Shown here: in pieces, positions 45,114 to 53,265 of the stretch | Layout: each line of letters begins with the position of its first letter | How positions within the stretch are numbered: the stretch's first letter is position 1 | From: Streptococcus sp. Marseille-Q6470 | GTDB lineage: Bacteria > Bacillota > Bacilli > Lactobacillales > Streptococcaceae | Reading direction: 5' to 3' | DNA length: 64,000 nucleotides | Assembly: GCF_946902905.1 (NCBI RefSeq) | Contig: NZ_OX336385.1 | Coordinates: 1,112,501-1,176,500 of the forward strand | The notes under the pieces: generated by a model | Database searches by the model: none | Told to the model about the DNA's origin: nothing | What the model saw: the letters and a program-made list of their open reading frames with translations, nothing else | Program-made: the position numbers and the translations under genes

Positions 45114-45569
45114 TTAGTTCTTGTCTATTTCTTCAAATGGTGAGACTTCTTGAGCTTCAACTGCCTCTACAACTTCTTCAGCTTGAACTTCTTTTACTTG
45201 GTTCATAACTGGAGTTGCTTCTTCCTTTGTTGGCATAGCAAAAAGTACTAGAAGAACAATACTACCCAGTGGAACGAATAAAATAAAGATAAGTGCCCAG
45301 TGGAAACCAGCGTCACGAAGGCGACGGACCATCAAAGCAAGCGACGGTAAGAAAAGTGCTAAGCCAAAAATAAAATAGATAATAGCGATAAAGCCCAAAG
45401 CAATAAGAGCGCTCTTGTTTCGTGAATTAGCTAGAGCATTTCCGTATGTTAAGAAGAAAGGAATATAAAGAATCATATTTCCAAGCCAAACCCACCAGAA
45501 ATCAGAACGTGTTGAACGGCCTGCAAAATCTACATAGCCTTTAAAGAAACTTTTATAAGCGTTAATCAT
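45114..45569 (-). CDS. DUF805 membrane protein, copy 1
   Basis: The 151-residue paralogue starts MINAYKSFFKGYVDFAGRST and has RSDFWWVWLGNMILYIPFFL, four membrane segments, and MVRRLRDAGFHWALIFILFV. The tail is acidic (VVEAVEAQEVSPFEEIDKN). It is first of the three in transcription order and has a clear promoter (45600-45628). GGGAGTATCTT lies before the ATG. The tails of copies 1 and 2 share the ending PFEE-D-K, which may be a contact site. Function unknown. Confidence 0.85.
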   Translation of the reverse strand: MINAYKSFFKGYVDFAGRSTRSDFWWVWLGNMILYIPFFLTYGNALANSRNKSALIALGFIAIIYFIFGLALFLPSLALMVRRLRDAGFHWALIFILFVPLGSIVLLVLFAMPTKEEATPVMNQVKEVQAEEVVEAVEAQEVSPFEEIDKN

Positions 45570-45599
45570 AAGATACTCCCTATTATTGTTATTTATTAT

Positions 45600-45628
45600 A
45601 TTTTACCATATCTGTTCACTTAGAGCAA
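45600..45628 (-). promoter_or_regulatory. Promoter of the DUF805 cluster
   Basis: On the minus strand TTGCTC (45623-45628) and TAAAAT (45600-45605) are 17 bases apart, with an extended TATGG before the -10. Confidence 0.7.
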
Positions 45629-45732
45629 ATATGTTTAAAATTAGCTGAAAATTCCTCTAAATATAGAAAAAAGATATTACCTGTCACCTCCACTTAAAGA
45701 AGATTTGACGGATAATACCTTATTTTTTATAT

Positions 45733-47583
45733 TTAATCCACATGAGTTGTTTCATTAGCAAAAGCTATGATTGCTCTCTTCAATTCAGAACCCTGCAAGG
45801 TACGGAACTCTTCAATCTTCTGGTTGATCATCTCAAGAGGCATCACATTTACTTTACCAACAAAGATCTTGTCCATTACTTGATTGTCAACGAGTTCAGT
45901 TGATACCAGTAATTCTTCGTATAGTTTTTCACCTGGGCGAATACCTACTTCTACGATTGGAATTTCATTTTCAGTATGACCGCTGAGTAGAACCATTTTC
46001 TTAGCCAAATCGTAGATGCGAACAGGTTTACCCATATCAAGGATAAAGACTTCTCCATCCTTGGCATAAGCACCCGCATGAATCACCAAACGACTAGCTT
46101 CTGGAATGGTCATAAAGTAACGAGTCATTCGGAAATCCGTCACTGTTACAGGACCGCCTTCAGCAATCTGACGTTCAAAGACAGGAATTACACTACCACG
46201 GCTACCCAGTACGTTACCGAAACGCACCGCACAATAGGTAGATTGGCTACGTTGATTAAATCCTGTAACAATTAACTCAGCCACACGTTTGGTAGCTCCC
46301 ATGACGTTTGGTGGATTAACGGCCTTATCTGTCGAAATCATAACCATTTTAGGAACTCGAGCAGCGTCAACCGCTCTAGCAACATTATAAGTTCCAAGGA
46401 TGTTGTTCTTAAAGGCTTCTTTTGGATTTCTCTCCATCATTGGAACATGCTTATGGGCTGCAGCATGGTAAACAATGGCTGGTTCATACTGTTCAAAAAC
46501 TTGAAGCAAACGATCGTAATCTTGAATATCAGCAATAACAGGAACAAAATCAATTTCCTGGAACTTGCGAATCAATTCATGGTAAATCAGATAAATAGAG
46601 TTTTCTCCATGACCGAGCAAAATGACACGTTCAGGATTGAATCGACTAACTTGACGGCAGATTTCTGAACCGATTGATCCTCCGGCACCGGTCACCAAGA
46701 TGGTTTTACCAGTGATTTCTGAACCCAGACGTGATTCATCAAGCTGAATCTCCTTACGTCCTAACAGGTCCGTGATATCAATTTTTTGGAAACCACCTGC
46801 TTGAGGTTGGATGCCTTGCACAACTGACTCAATCATCGGCATCTTATAGCATTTTACACCGATATGGTTACACATTTGCAGAATTCGCTCATATTCAGAT
46901 GGATCTAGAGACGGAATTGCAACGATAACTTTTTCTACTCTGTAGCGTTTAGCCAATTCTGGTAGATTATCATAAGAACCCAAAACTGGGATTTTCCCAA
47001 GCTTTTGACCTTTTTTCTTTTCATCATTATCCAAAATTCCAACTAGCTCAAGGTCACTAGTAGGATGTTGGTAGCTGTCCATAAAGAGCGCGCCACCATC
47101 TCCAGCACCAATCAAGAAGGTACGGCGGTGTTCTCCATCTCCATTGCCCTTTTTACGTCTTGAGTAAATCAACTGCCAAGTGATACGAGGAAGTAAAATC
47201 AAAAAGGTGGTTAATAGGATAAAGAGTACGATAAAGCGGACAGAAAAGAGTGGCAAAAAGGCGTAGCAAATCACATAGGATAAGACACTACTGATGGTCA
47301 CTCCGAAGAAAATCTTCATGAAATCTGTGATTTTACTATAGCGACTAATGCTAGCGTTAAGACCCCAGAAGCCAATCATCAGTTGATAGAACAGGAAGGT
47401 TAGACTGGTGTAAATGACATAGTCTACCGGGGCTGGATTGATTAACCCATAAAATAGAATATAGGACACAATAATTGATAAGACCATACTGGCAATATCA
47501 AAAAATCCCCAAAATATTTGTTTCTGTTGTTTATTTAATACTTCAACCAGATCAATGACGTAATCTGTTATTTTTTTATTCAT
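45733..47583 (-). CDS. Membrane nucleotide-sugar epimerase/dehydratase, CapD/WbpM/PglF type
   Basis: The 616-residue protein has four N-terminal membrane segments (about residues 25-140), a CoA-binding-like Rossmann domain (RTFLIGAGDGGALFMDSY, about 150-280) and a C-terminal SDR domain (GKTILVTGAGGSIGSEICRQ, about 290-560). The catalytic region reads MISTDKAVNPPNVMGATKRVAE, the WbpM-type form in which the usual SDR Tyr is replaced. Such enzymes dehydrate or epimerise UDP-GlcNAc for capsule, teichoic acid or glycoprotein sugars. It follows a GT2 gene by 78 bases on the same strand. It lies outside any capsule cluster here, so its glycan is unknown. Confidence 0.92.
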   Translation of the reverse strand: MNKKITDYVIDLVEVLNKQQKQIFWGFFDIASMVLSIIVSYILFYGLINPAPVDYVIYTSLTFLFYQLMIGFWGLNASISRYSKITDFMKIFFGVTISSVLSYVICYAFLPLFSVRFIVLFILLTTFLILLPRITWQLIYSRRKKGNGDGEHRRTFLIGAGDGGALFMDSYQHPTSDLELVGILDNDEKKKGQKLGKIPVLGSYDNLPELAKRYRVEKVIVAIPSLDPSEYERILQMCNHIGVKCYKMPMIESVVQGIQPQAGGFQKIDITDLLGRKEIQLDESRLGSEITGKTILVTGAGGSIGSEICRQVSRFNPERVILLGHGENSIYLIYHELIRKFQEIDFVPVIADIQDYDRLLQVFEQYEPAIVYHAAAHKHVPMMERNPKEAFKNNILGTYNVARAVDAARVPKMVMISTDKAVNPPNVMGATKRVAELIVTGFNQRSQSTYCAVRFGNVLGSRGSVIPVFERQIAEGGPVTVTDFRMTRYFMTIPEASRLVIHAGAYAKDGEVFILDMGKPVRIYDLAKKMVLLSGHTENEIPIVEVGIRPGEKLYEELLVSTELVDNQVMDKIFVGKVNVMPLEMINQKIEEFRTLQGSELKRAIIAFANETTHVD

Positions 47584-47661
47584 GTGAATGGTATCCTCCT
47601 ACACAGAATCACATTTTCTAGAAATGATAAGATATTAGATTAAAATCCTATCAGCTAAGCA

Positions 47662-48492
47662 TTACTTGCTTTTTCTTAGAAGTTTCAAAAATATAAACTG
47701 TCGCACAAAGCCTGGGCACAGAGCAACGACAACCTGAATTAAAACACTTTTCAGGTATTCACCATAAGAAATCTGCCCACGCGCGTGCATTCTTTGACGT
47801 GCCTGACGATAGAGCTTGAGATAGCGAAGACCTCCACGGCGTTCAAACATCCCCGCTCCCACGCGCACCTTACAAAGAATTTGATCTACATTTCCAGTCC
47901 GAGCTCCAGCACTAATCATATTTAGCCAGAGAAGATCATCTTCCATATAAAGACCATCCTCATAGTTACCAGCCTTGAGCACCATTTCTTTTTTGAACAT
48001 CACAGTCATATGATTAAAGGCGCTTCTCATACGTTGGTAGGCAATGATATCCTCATGCTTAATCGGCACACGACGATAGGACACAATCTCGTCAGGTTGG
48101 TCGATAAACTCTGCGATATGACCACCTAGTAGGTCCAAATTTTCTTTTTCCATCAATTCGAACTGTTGTTCGAAACGGTCTTCAACAGCAATATCATCTG
48201 TATCCATACGAGCAATGACATCATATTGGCACTGTAAGACACCGTACTGAAGCGCTAAGCCTAAGCCGCGATTTTGCTCAAGTGGACAACGTTTGATCGG
48301 AATACTTGACTGTGCTTCCAATTTCTCCAAAACTTGATAGAGCTCAGGTGTCAGTGGCCCATCTTCGACGATGACCACTTCGCTAGGTTTGAGCGTTTGA
48401 TGTATGATGCTCTCTACTGCCTCTTCTAGAAAGACTGGATTTTCTTTAACATAGACTGACATCAGGACGCTAAATTTACGATTTTCAGACAC
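47662..48492 (-). CDS. Glycosyltransferase family 2
   Basis: The 276-residue enzyme transfers a sugar from a nucleotide donor. It has the GT-A fold start FSVLMSVYVKENPVFLEEAV, the variable VVIEDGPLTPE, GLGLALQYGVLQCQYDVIARMD and the metal-binding DXD in MDTDDIA (about residues 95-101). A last helical part, from RYLKLYRQARQRMHARGQI, ends at the membrane (VLIQVVVALCPGFVRQFIFL). The start is a GTG with GGAGAAGTACT upstream. It precedes the CapD-type gene and probably acts in the same glycan pathway. The acceptor is unknown. Confidence 0.9.
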   Translation of the reverse strand: MSENRKFSVLMSVYVKENPVFLEEAVESIIHQTLKPSEVVIVEDGPLTPELYQVLEKLEAQSSIPIKRCPLEQNRGLGLALQYGVLQCQYDVIARMDTDDIAVEDRFEQQFELMEKENLDLLGGHIAEFIDQPDEIVSYRRVPIKHEDIIAYQRMRSAFNHMTVMFKKEMVLKAGNYEDGLYMEDDLLWLNMISAGARTGNVDQILCKVRVGAGMFERRGGLRYLKLYRQARQRMHARGQISYGEYLKSVLIQVVVALCPGFVRQFIFLKLLRKSK

Positions 48493-48642
48493 AGTACTTC
48501 TCCAATGTATAGATTTTCTTTCACTATTTTATCACAAATTTCCAGACTTTCCTATTTTTATTTGAATCCCAGAAAAAAACTAGTAAATATATTCTTCTTT
48601 TTCCCATGATTTCGCTGAGCTAAGTAACGGATTCTCTCTATC

Positions 48643-48671
48643 TTGACATCTATGGGAAAAAGCCTTAAAAT
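48643..48671 (+). promoter_or_regulatory. Promoter of the MFS transporter gene
   Basis: TTGACA (48643-48648), 17 bases, TAAAAT (48666-48671). The position excludes the upstream ATG at 48643 as the translation start. Confidence 0.8.
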
Positions 48672-48705
48672 AAGCTGTTATCAAAATCAGCATATTGAGG
48701 TTCAC

Positions 48706-49872
48706 ATGAAAAAACGATCACTCTTTTTTATTCTAGGATTTATCTTAATCGGAGCGGTCTTAAGGGCTCCTTTCACAGCTTTGCCAACTATTTTAGGTGA
48801 CATTGCTCAAGGTTTTGGAGTAGAAGTCAGTTCACTTGGTGTTTTGACCAGCCTTCCTCTCTTGATGTTTGCCCTCTTCTCCTCTTTTGCGACACGTTTG
48901 GCTCAAAAAATTGGGCTCGAGCACCTTTTCACCTATAGTCTTATCGTATTGACCATAGGTTCCGTGATTCGTATCTTTAATCTTCCTCTACTCTATCTGG
49001 GAACTTTACTCATCGGAGCAAGTATTGCAATCTTTAACGTGCTCCTTCCTAGCGCTATTCAGGCCAACTACCCACAAAAGATTAGCTTCTTGACAACAGT
49101 ATATGTGACTTCCATGGGAATCGCAACAGCTCTTGCTTCCTATCTCTCTGTTCCCATTACTCAAGCGGCCTCTTGGAAAGGCTTGATCCTCTGCCTATCC
49201 TTCGTCTGCCTACTAACTTTAGTGGTCTGGTTCCCCAATCATCGTCGCAATCATTTTCTAGAAGGACATGAGAAAAAACAAAAGAAAGAGAATATCTTAA
49301 AAAACAAGGAAGTTTGGGCTATTATTGTATTTGGTGGACTTCAGTCCTTGCTCTTCTATACTAGCATGACCTGGTTACCAACCATGGCCATCAGTGCAGG
49401 ACTATCTCATACAGACGCTGGCCTTCTGGCTTCTATCTTTTCACTGATTAGTATCCCCTTCTCGATGACCATTCCAAGTTTAACAACTCGTTTGTCCAAT
49501 CGTCACCGTCAAATCATGCTGACAGTCATCTCTATCGCTGGATTGCTTGGAATTGCCATGCTCTTATACCCGAGCAAGAGTTTCCTCTACTGGTTAGTAG
49601 CGCATCTCTTAATTGGTACTGCTTGTAGCGCTCTTTTCCCTTATCTCATGGTTTGCTTCTCTATCAAAACTAGCTCTCCTAAAAAGACGGCCCAATTATC
49701 TGGGCTTGCCCAGACAGGTGGTTACATCCTGGCAGCCTTTGGACCAACTCTCTTTGGTTATAGTTTTAACTTTTTCCATTCGTGGATCCCAGCTGTACTG
49801 GCTCTTTTAATGATTGATATCATCATGACAATCGCTCTCTTTATGGTGGATAAATCGGATAAAATCCTCTAA
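48706..49872 (+). CDS. MFS transporter, CynX/NimT type
   Basis: The 388-residue protein has 12 membrane segments. It begins MKKRSLFFILGFILIGAVLR and has APFTALPTILGDIAQGFGVE, which matches the CynX/NimT/YeaN group of the major facilitator superfamily. Members carry cyanate, nitroimidazole-type drugs or other small anions; the substrate here is unknown. A central cytoplasmic loop (NHRRNHFLEGHEKKQKKENI) splits the two halves. The ATG at 48706 follows TTGAGGTTCAC, and the promoter lies just upstream. It is monocistronic, with a terminator after it. Confidence 0.9.
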   Translation: MKKRSLFFILGFILIGAVLRAPFTALPTILGDIAQGFGVEVSSLGVLTSLPLLMFALFSSFATRLAQKIGLEHLFTYSLIVLTIGSVIRIFNLPLLYLGTLLIGASIAIFNVLLPSAIQANYPQKISFLTTVYVTSMGIATALASYLSVPITQAASWKGLILCLSFVCLLTLVVWFPNHRRNHFLEGHEKKQKKENILKNKEVWAIIVFGGLQSLLFYTSMTWLPTMAISAGLSHTDAGLLASIFSLISIPFSMTIPSLTTRLSNRHRQIMLTVISIAGLLGIAMLLYPSKSFLYWLVAHLLIGTACSALFPYLMVCFSIKTSSPKKTAQLSGLAQTGGYILAAFGPTLFGYSFNFFHSWIPAVLALLMIDIIMTIALFMVDKSDKIL

Positions 49873-49912
49873 AAAGGTTTTTAGAATTTGCCACAAATAA
49901 ACACACTTTGAA

Positions 49913-49938
49913 AGCCAGACTGAGTCTGGTTTTTTTTG
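49913..49938 (+). terminator. Rho-independent terminator of the MFS gene
   Basis: AGCCAGACT / AGTCTGGTT form a short perfect stem (core CCAGACT-GA-GTCTGG) followed by eight Ts on the plus strand. Confidence 0.85.
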
Positions 49939-50223
49939 ATCTTCACAACATTTTACAAAGTATAGATTTACCAAGCATACTACTCTTACTATGCGCAAAA
50001 ATGATATAATAAAGCTAGGAAAACTCCGGTTACACTTTATTAGGAGTAGCACTGTTTGGGTACATAAAAGATTATTACTTTCGGAATTGATAGTTGAAGC
50101 GATGCTAAAGTTGAAATTATAAACGTCTACATTTATGATTGTTTTAACGCCATTAAGAAATTTTAATTGGATAAAAAATATCGATTATCCAAAGACCATT
50201 GAATCATATAAGGAGAAATTTGT
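49939..50223 (+). promoter_or_regulatory. Long upstream region of the LRR/immunity-like gene
   Basis: An extended -10, TGATATAAT (hexamer 50004-50009), lies here without a good -35. If used, the leader is about 210 bases. The leader shows no clear riboswitch or terminator hairpin. AAGGAGAAATTTGT precedes the downstream ATG. Confidence 0.45.
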
Positions 50224-51720
50224 ATGCTAGCAAAAGCAGGGGACGTCTATTGTGTTTACAATTTCCATCTAAAAAAATACATAGCTTGTCAGATAACCAA
50301 GATAGAAGAGGGGGAGAAAAAGCCGCAGGCTGTCCTACTGTCTTTAGACTGGTCAGGAAAACAACCTCTTAGAGAAGAAGAATTATCTTCTTTGAAGCCA
50401 CTCTATATAGATTTTATGTACTGGGAAAGAAACTTACATCTCAGTAATGTTGATATTCATGTACCGTCACATTATATTTTTATTGGTAATACAACACCAT
50501 TAACAACCGAAAGCACAAACACATATGCTATGTTTTGGGGAAATGGTTACGATATTTATAGGCAACTGAAATGGCAAGAAATACCAAAAGAAAAAAGAGA
50601 TTTATTTAAGAAAGCAGATAAAAGCAAGGAAAAAGTTTCATTTACAGGAAATGAGTGCCGTATTTCTAAACACAATATCAATGACGAGTGGACGCCTTTT
50701 GAAGACGCATTAGAATTAAAAGTCTTCCCTTGTTTATCTAAGTTGACATTAACGAGATGGCACAAAAATATATATGAGTATTTGCAGTCAACTCCTTTTA
50801 TTACAGAACTAGTTCTTAAAAATCATGGACAAACAAAACTGGATTTTTCTAAGACATCCATACATCGGCTTTCCATTGATTTGACAGGCGTAGAGGAACT
50901 TAGACTAAACGATGATTTGGAGGAGCTAGTCTTATTAGGAGACATGAGCGACAATTGTCAAATACTTGTAAAGGACCATGGAGCCAGCTTACGATTACAA
51001 CTTGATAGTTCTCTACCTAAGGCACTGGGATTAAAAGATTTAGGAGCCATCCATTGTTCTAACATCCTTGAAATAGACTTTGCACAAATCTTGAATAACT
51101 ATCCAAGACTTAGGGAATTAAGATTGTGGGGGAAACCTGGTCATATTCTCAATTTCCATAAATTATCAGAGTTCAAAGAGTTAGTCATGTTTTCCACTGT
51201 TGATTTGTTTGGCTTTACTGCAGAGGATATTCCCAAACCAGAAGATTTACCTCGATTAAGTATGTTTTGGATGAGCAGCTTACCAGAAGAGGCCGCTAAA
51301 GTAGCCAAAAAATATTATAAAAAACAGCAGGACAAGGGACTGAATCTTTGGATAACAAAACCGAGAAAAGCTGAATGGCTAGCCCAAAACCTAGACAATC
51401 CATTTCGCTCATGGGATGGACAAGAAAATATTTCAACCGCAAACGCAAAAAAAGCAGCCTCTCTATATAGAAAGACTAGAGCAAGTGTTAGAAAGCTTCT
51501 AGAAAACCCCAACGAGGACACTACGGAACACATAGAAGCCCTCATAAGAGAATATACTCAAGGTTTCAATAAAATGGACAAGCGTAACTGTTTTATTGAA
51601 ACAATCGAGAGAGAGGATATCTATGATGCCCTGATCGAGATCTTAGATTTACTACCTGAAGATTTAGGGATGGACAAAGAAAAATTTATAGAAATCTTTG
51701 ATGAGCTAAAAGATTTTTAA
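50224..51720 (+). CDS. LRR protein with immunity-like N-terminal domain
   Basis: Function unknown. The 498-residue soluble protein has an N-terminal beta-rich domain (about residues 1-95) with GDVYCVYNFHLKKYIACQIT, a central YIDFMYWERNLHLSNVDIHV and PSHYIFIGN. That layout resembles Imm26-type immunity domains of polymorphic toxin systems; the match is from pattern only. The middle (about 165-350) has irregular leucine-rich repeats (LKVFPCLSKLTLTRWHKNIY, RLSIDLTGVEELRLNDDLEE, NNYPRLRELRLWG). The C-terminal helical part (about 395-498) has RKLLENPNEDTTEHIEALIR and a DKRNCFIETIEREDIYDALI stretch. Similar streptococcal proteins are sometimes labelled gliding motility protein, which I think is misleading. 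The 141-residue gene follows after 41 bases. Confidence 0.72.
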   Translation: MLAKAGDVYCVYNFHLKKYIACQITKIEEGEKKPQAVLLSLDWSGKQPLREEELSSLKPLYIDFMYWERNLHLSNVDIHVPSHYIFIGNTTPLTTESTNTYAMFWGNGYDIYRQLKWQEIPKEKRDLFKKADKSKEKVSFTGNECRISKHNINDEWTPFEDALELKVFPCLSKLTLTRWHKNIYEYLQSTPFITELVLKNHGQTKLDFSKTSIHRLSIDLTGVEELRLNDDLEELVLLGDMSDNCQILVKDHGASLRLQLDSSLPKALGLKDLGAIHCSNILEIDFAQILNNYPRLRELRLWGKPGHILNFHKLSEFKELVMFSTVDLFGFTAEDIPKPEDLPRLSMFWMSSLPEEAAKVAKKYYKKQQDKGLNLWITKPRKAEWLAQNLDNPFRSWDGQENISTANAKKAASLYRKTRASVRKLLENPNEDTTEHIEALIREYTQGFNKMDKRNCFIETIEREDIYDALIEILDLLPEDLGMDKEKFIEIFDELKDF

Positions 51721-51761
51721 ATGAGAAGCCTTTCTAGTTCATTCTTAAAACGGAGATTATC

Positions 51762-52187
51762 ATGACTAACTTTATACAGACTATCACAGTAGAAAATCGG
51801 CAGGTCGACAAAGAAAATTACTTTACAATTGGCTACTCTCCAGAGATAGAAAAATCTTTACTGTGTGTTTATATTTCTTGGATTGCTGGTTACGAACGCT
51901 ATTACCAGTTAGATGACGGAGATTTGGCTCTCTTTGAAAGCAAACGAGAAGAATTTCTCAAAAAATATGACAAAGAAATCAAGGCTTATCGGACTGAAAG
52001 ATTGATTGGTTCTGGGGCTCTGAGGGATTACAATTTTAGTTCTTTGCCTGAGAATATCCTAAAAAACTTGGATAGCTATCCTCCATTTAACGGATATGTC
52101 TATCAAAACGGCATTCTCTGTGCCAAAATCAAGATTGAAGACAAGTATTTTTATCTTCCGCCCATTTATGATGAGGATTGCAGATAA
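51762..52187 (+). CDS. Small acidic immunity-like protein
   Basis: I do not recognise a named family. The 141-residue cytoplasmic protein is acidic and rich in Tyr. Its start MTNFIQTITVENRQVDKENY leads to an aromatic strand (LCVYISWIAGYERYYQLDDG), a helix (LALFESKREEFLKKYDKEIK), and an end (NGILCAKIKIEDKYFYLPPI). This is the kind of small alpha/beta fold found in immunity proteins of polymorphic toxins, which is inference. ACGGAGATTATC lies before the ATG. It is in the same direction as the LRR protein gene and a terminator follows, so the two form a probable operon. No toxin gene is nearby. Confidence 0.65.
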   Translation: MTNFIQTITVENRQVDKENYFTIGYSPEIEKSLLCVYISWIAGYERYYQLDDGDLALFESKREEFLKKYDKEIKAYRTERLIGSGALRDYNFSSLPENILKNLDSYPPFNGYVYQNGILCAKIKIEDKYFYLPPIYDEDCR

Positions 52188-52218
52188 GTATTGCCTCAAA
52201 GTAATGCAAAACAGCCTC

Positions 52219-52250
52219 CAATCTTCTAGTTTTTACTAGGAGATTTTTAT
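52219..52250 (+). terminator. Rho-independent terminator after the immunity-like gene
   Basis: AATCTTCTAGT / ACTAGGAGATT form an 11-bp stem (one mismatch, TTTT loop), followed by TTTATAT on the plus strand. A palindrome TTTTTATATATAAAAA (52244-52259) overlaps the tail. Confidence 0.75.
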
Positions 52251-52274
52251 ATATAAAAATTTTACACATATTGC

Positions 52275-52303
52275 TTGACAGGGCTTACATTTAGATGTAT
52301 GAT
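52275..52303 (+). promoter_or_regulatory. Promoter of the PadR operon
   Basis: TTGACA (52275-52280), 17 bases, TATGAT (52298-52303). Around it are a direct repeat ATGTATG-ATGTATG (52296-52309) and AT-rich palindromes; one may be the PadR operator, so self-control is likely but unproven. Confidence 0.8.
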
Positions 52304-52358
52304 GTATGTGTAGAATAATTATATATAGAATTTTTATATACTAAAAAGGAGGTGCCCC

Positions 52359-52685
52359 ATGTATTTTCCGACATCAGCGGCTTTGATTGAATTTCTCATC
52401 TTGGCCATTCTAGAACAAGGGGATTCCTATGGTTATGAAATTAGCCAAACCATTAAACTCATTGCCAAAATCAAGGAATCTACCCTCTACCCCATCTTGA
52501 AAAAACTGGAAACCAACCGCTATCTAACTACATACTCTCGCGAATACCAAGGTCGGATGCGGAAGTACTACTCCTTAACAGAGATTGGGGAGGAGCAACT
52601 ATTTGTACTCAGAGAAGAGTGGACACTCTACACTGACACTATCAACGGCATCATAGAAGGGAGCATTCGCCATGACAAGAACTGA
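52359..52685 (+). CDS. PadR-family transcriptional regulator
   Basis: The 108-residue protein is a winged-helix regulator of the short PadR type. The DNA-binding part has FLILAILEQGDSYGYEISQT (about residues 10-29), KIKESTLYPILKKLETNRYL with the recognition helix, and the wing YQGRMRKYYSLTEIGEEQL. A short C-terminal helix serves for dimers. AGGAGGTGCCCC lies before the ATG. It overlaps the DUF1700 gene by 14 bases, so the operon is tightly coupled. PadR plus DUF1700 plus DUF4097 is a common Firmicute set, often induced by cell-envelope stress; the inducer here is unknown. Confidence 0.93.
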   Translation: MYFPTSAALIEFLILAILEQGDSYGYEISQTIKLIAKIKESTLYPILKKLETNRYLTTYSREYQGRMRKYYSLTEIGEEQLFVLREEWTLYTDTINGIIEGSIRHDKN

Positions 52686-53265
52686 ATATTTGAATCAGCT
52701 TGAAGCCTATCTGATGAAGCTTCCTCAATCTGATCGCATCGAAGCCATGGACTACTTCAAAGAACTCTTTGATGATGCTGGTCCTGAAGGCGAGGAAGAC
52801 CTAATAGCTAGCCTGGGAAGTCCAAAAGAAGCTGCCCATGATGTCCTGACTACACTTCTTGATAAAAAAATCAACGAAGAAAATTCCAATAAGAACAACC
52901 GTCAGGTTTTACAAATCGCAATCATCGCACTTCTGGCTGCACCTATTGGGATTCCAGTCGGGATTGGTCTTCTCATGGCTATCATCGGGATTTTTATCGC
53001 TGCGGTTAGTGTACTTTTAGCCTTCTTTGCTGTATCAGCAGCTGGACTAATCCTAGGAGGCGTTCTCCTATTTGAAAGCTTCTACGTCCTGGCTGAATCT
53101 ACATCTGCTTTTGTGCTGATTTTTGGTGGAGGTTTACTAGCTATCGGGGCTTCGTCTCTAGTCTTACTAGCGACTTCCTATGTAGCACGTTTCTTTGGAT
53201 TACTAATCCTTCGACTTATTCAGTGGATTCTTAATAGAGGAAAGAGAGGTGAAAGTCATGCGTAA
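52672..53265 (+). CDS. DUF1700-family membrane protein
   Basis: The 197-residue protein starts with the DUF1700 motif MTRTEYLNQLEAYLMKLPQS and YFKELFDDAGPEGEEDLIAS (residues 1-50), a cytoplasmic helical domain. Four or so membrane segments follow (about 78-180: IAIIALLAAPIGIPVGIGLL, FFAVSAAGLILGGVLL, VLIFGGGLLAIGASSLVLLA). The C-terminus is basic (LNRGKRGESHA). Its start overlaps padR and its end overlaps the DUF4097 gene. In related operons it is thought to act with PadR in sensing or moderating an envelope signal; that is family inference. Confidence 0.9.
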   Translation: MTRTEYLNQLEAYLMKLPQSDRIEAMDYFKELFDDAGPEGEEDLIASLGSPKEAAHDVLTTLLDKKINEENSNKNNRQVLQIAIIALLAAPIGIPVGIGLLMAIIGIFIAAVSVLLAFFAVSAAGLILGGVLLFESFYVLAESTSAFVLIFGGGLLAIGASSLVLLATSYVARFFGLLILRLIQWILNRGKRGESHA

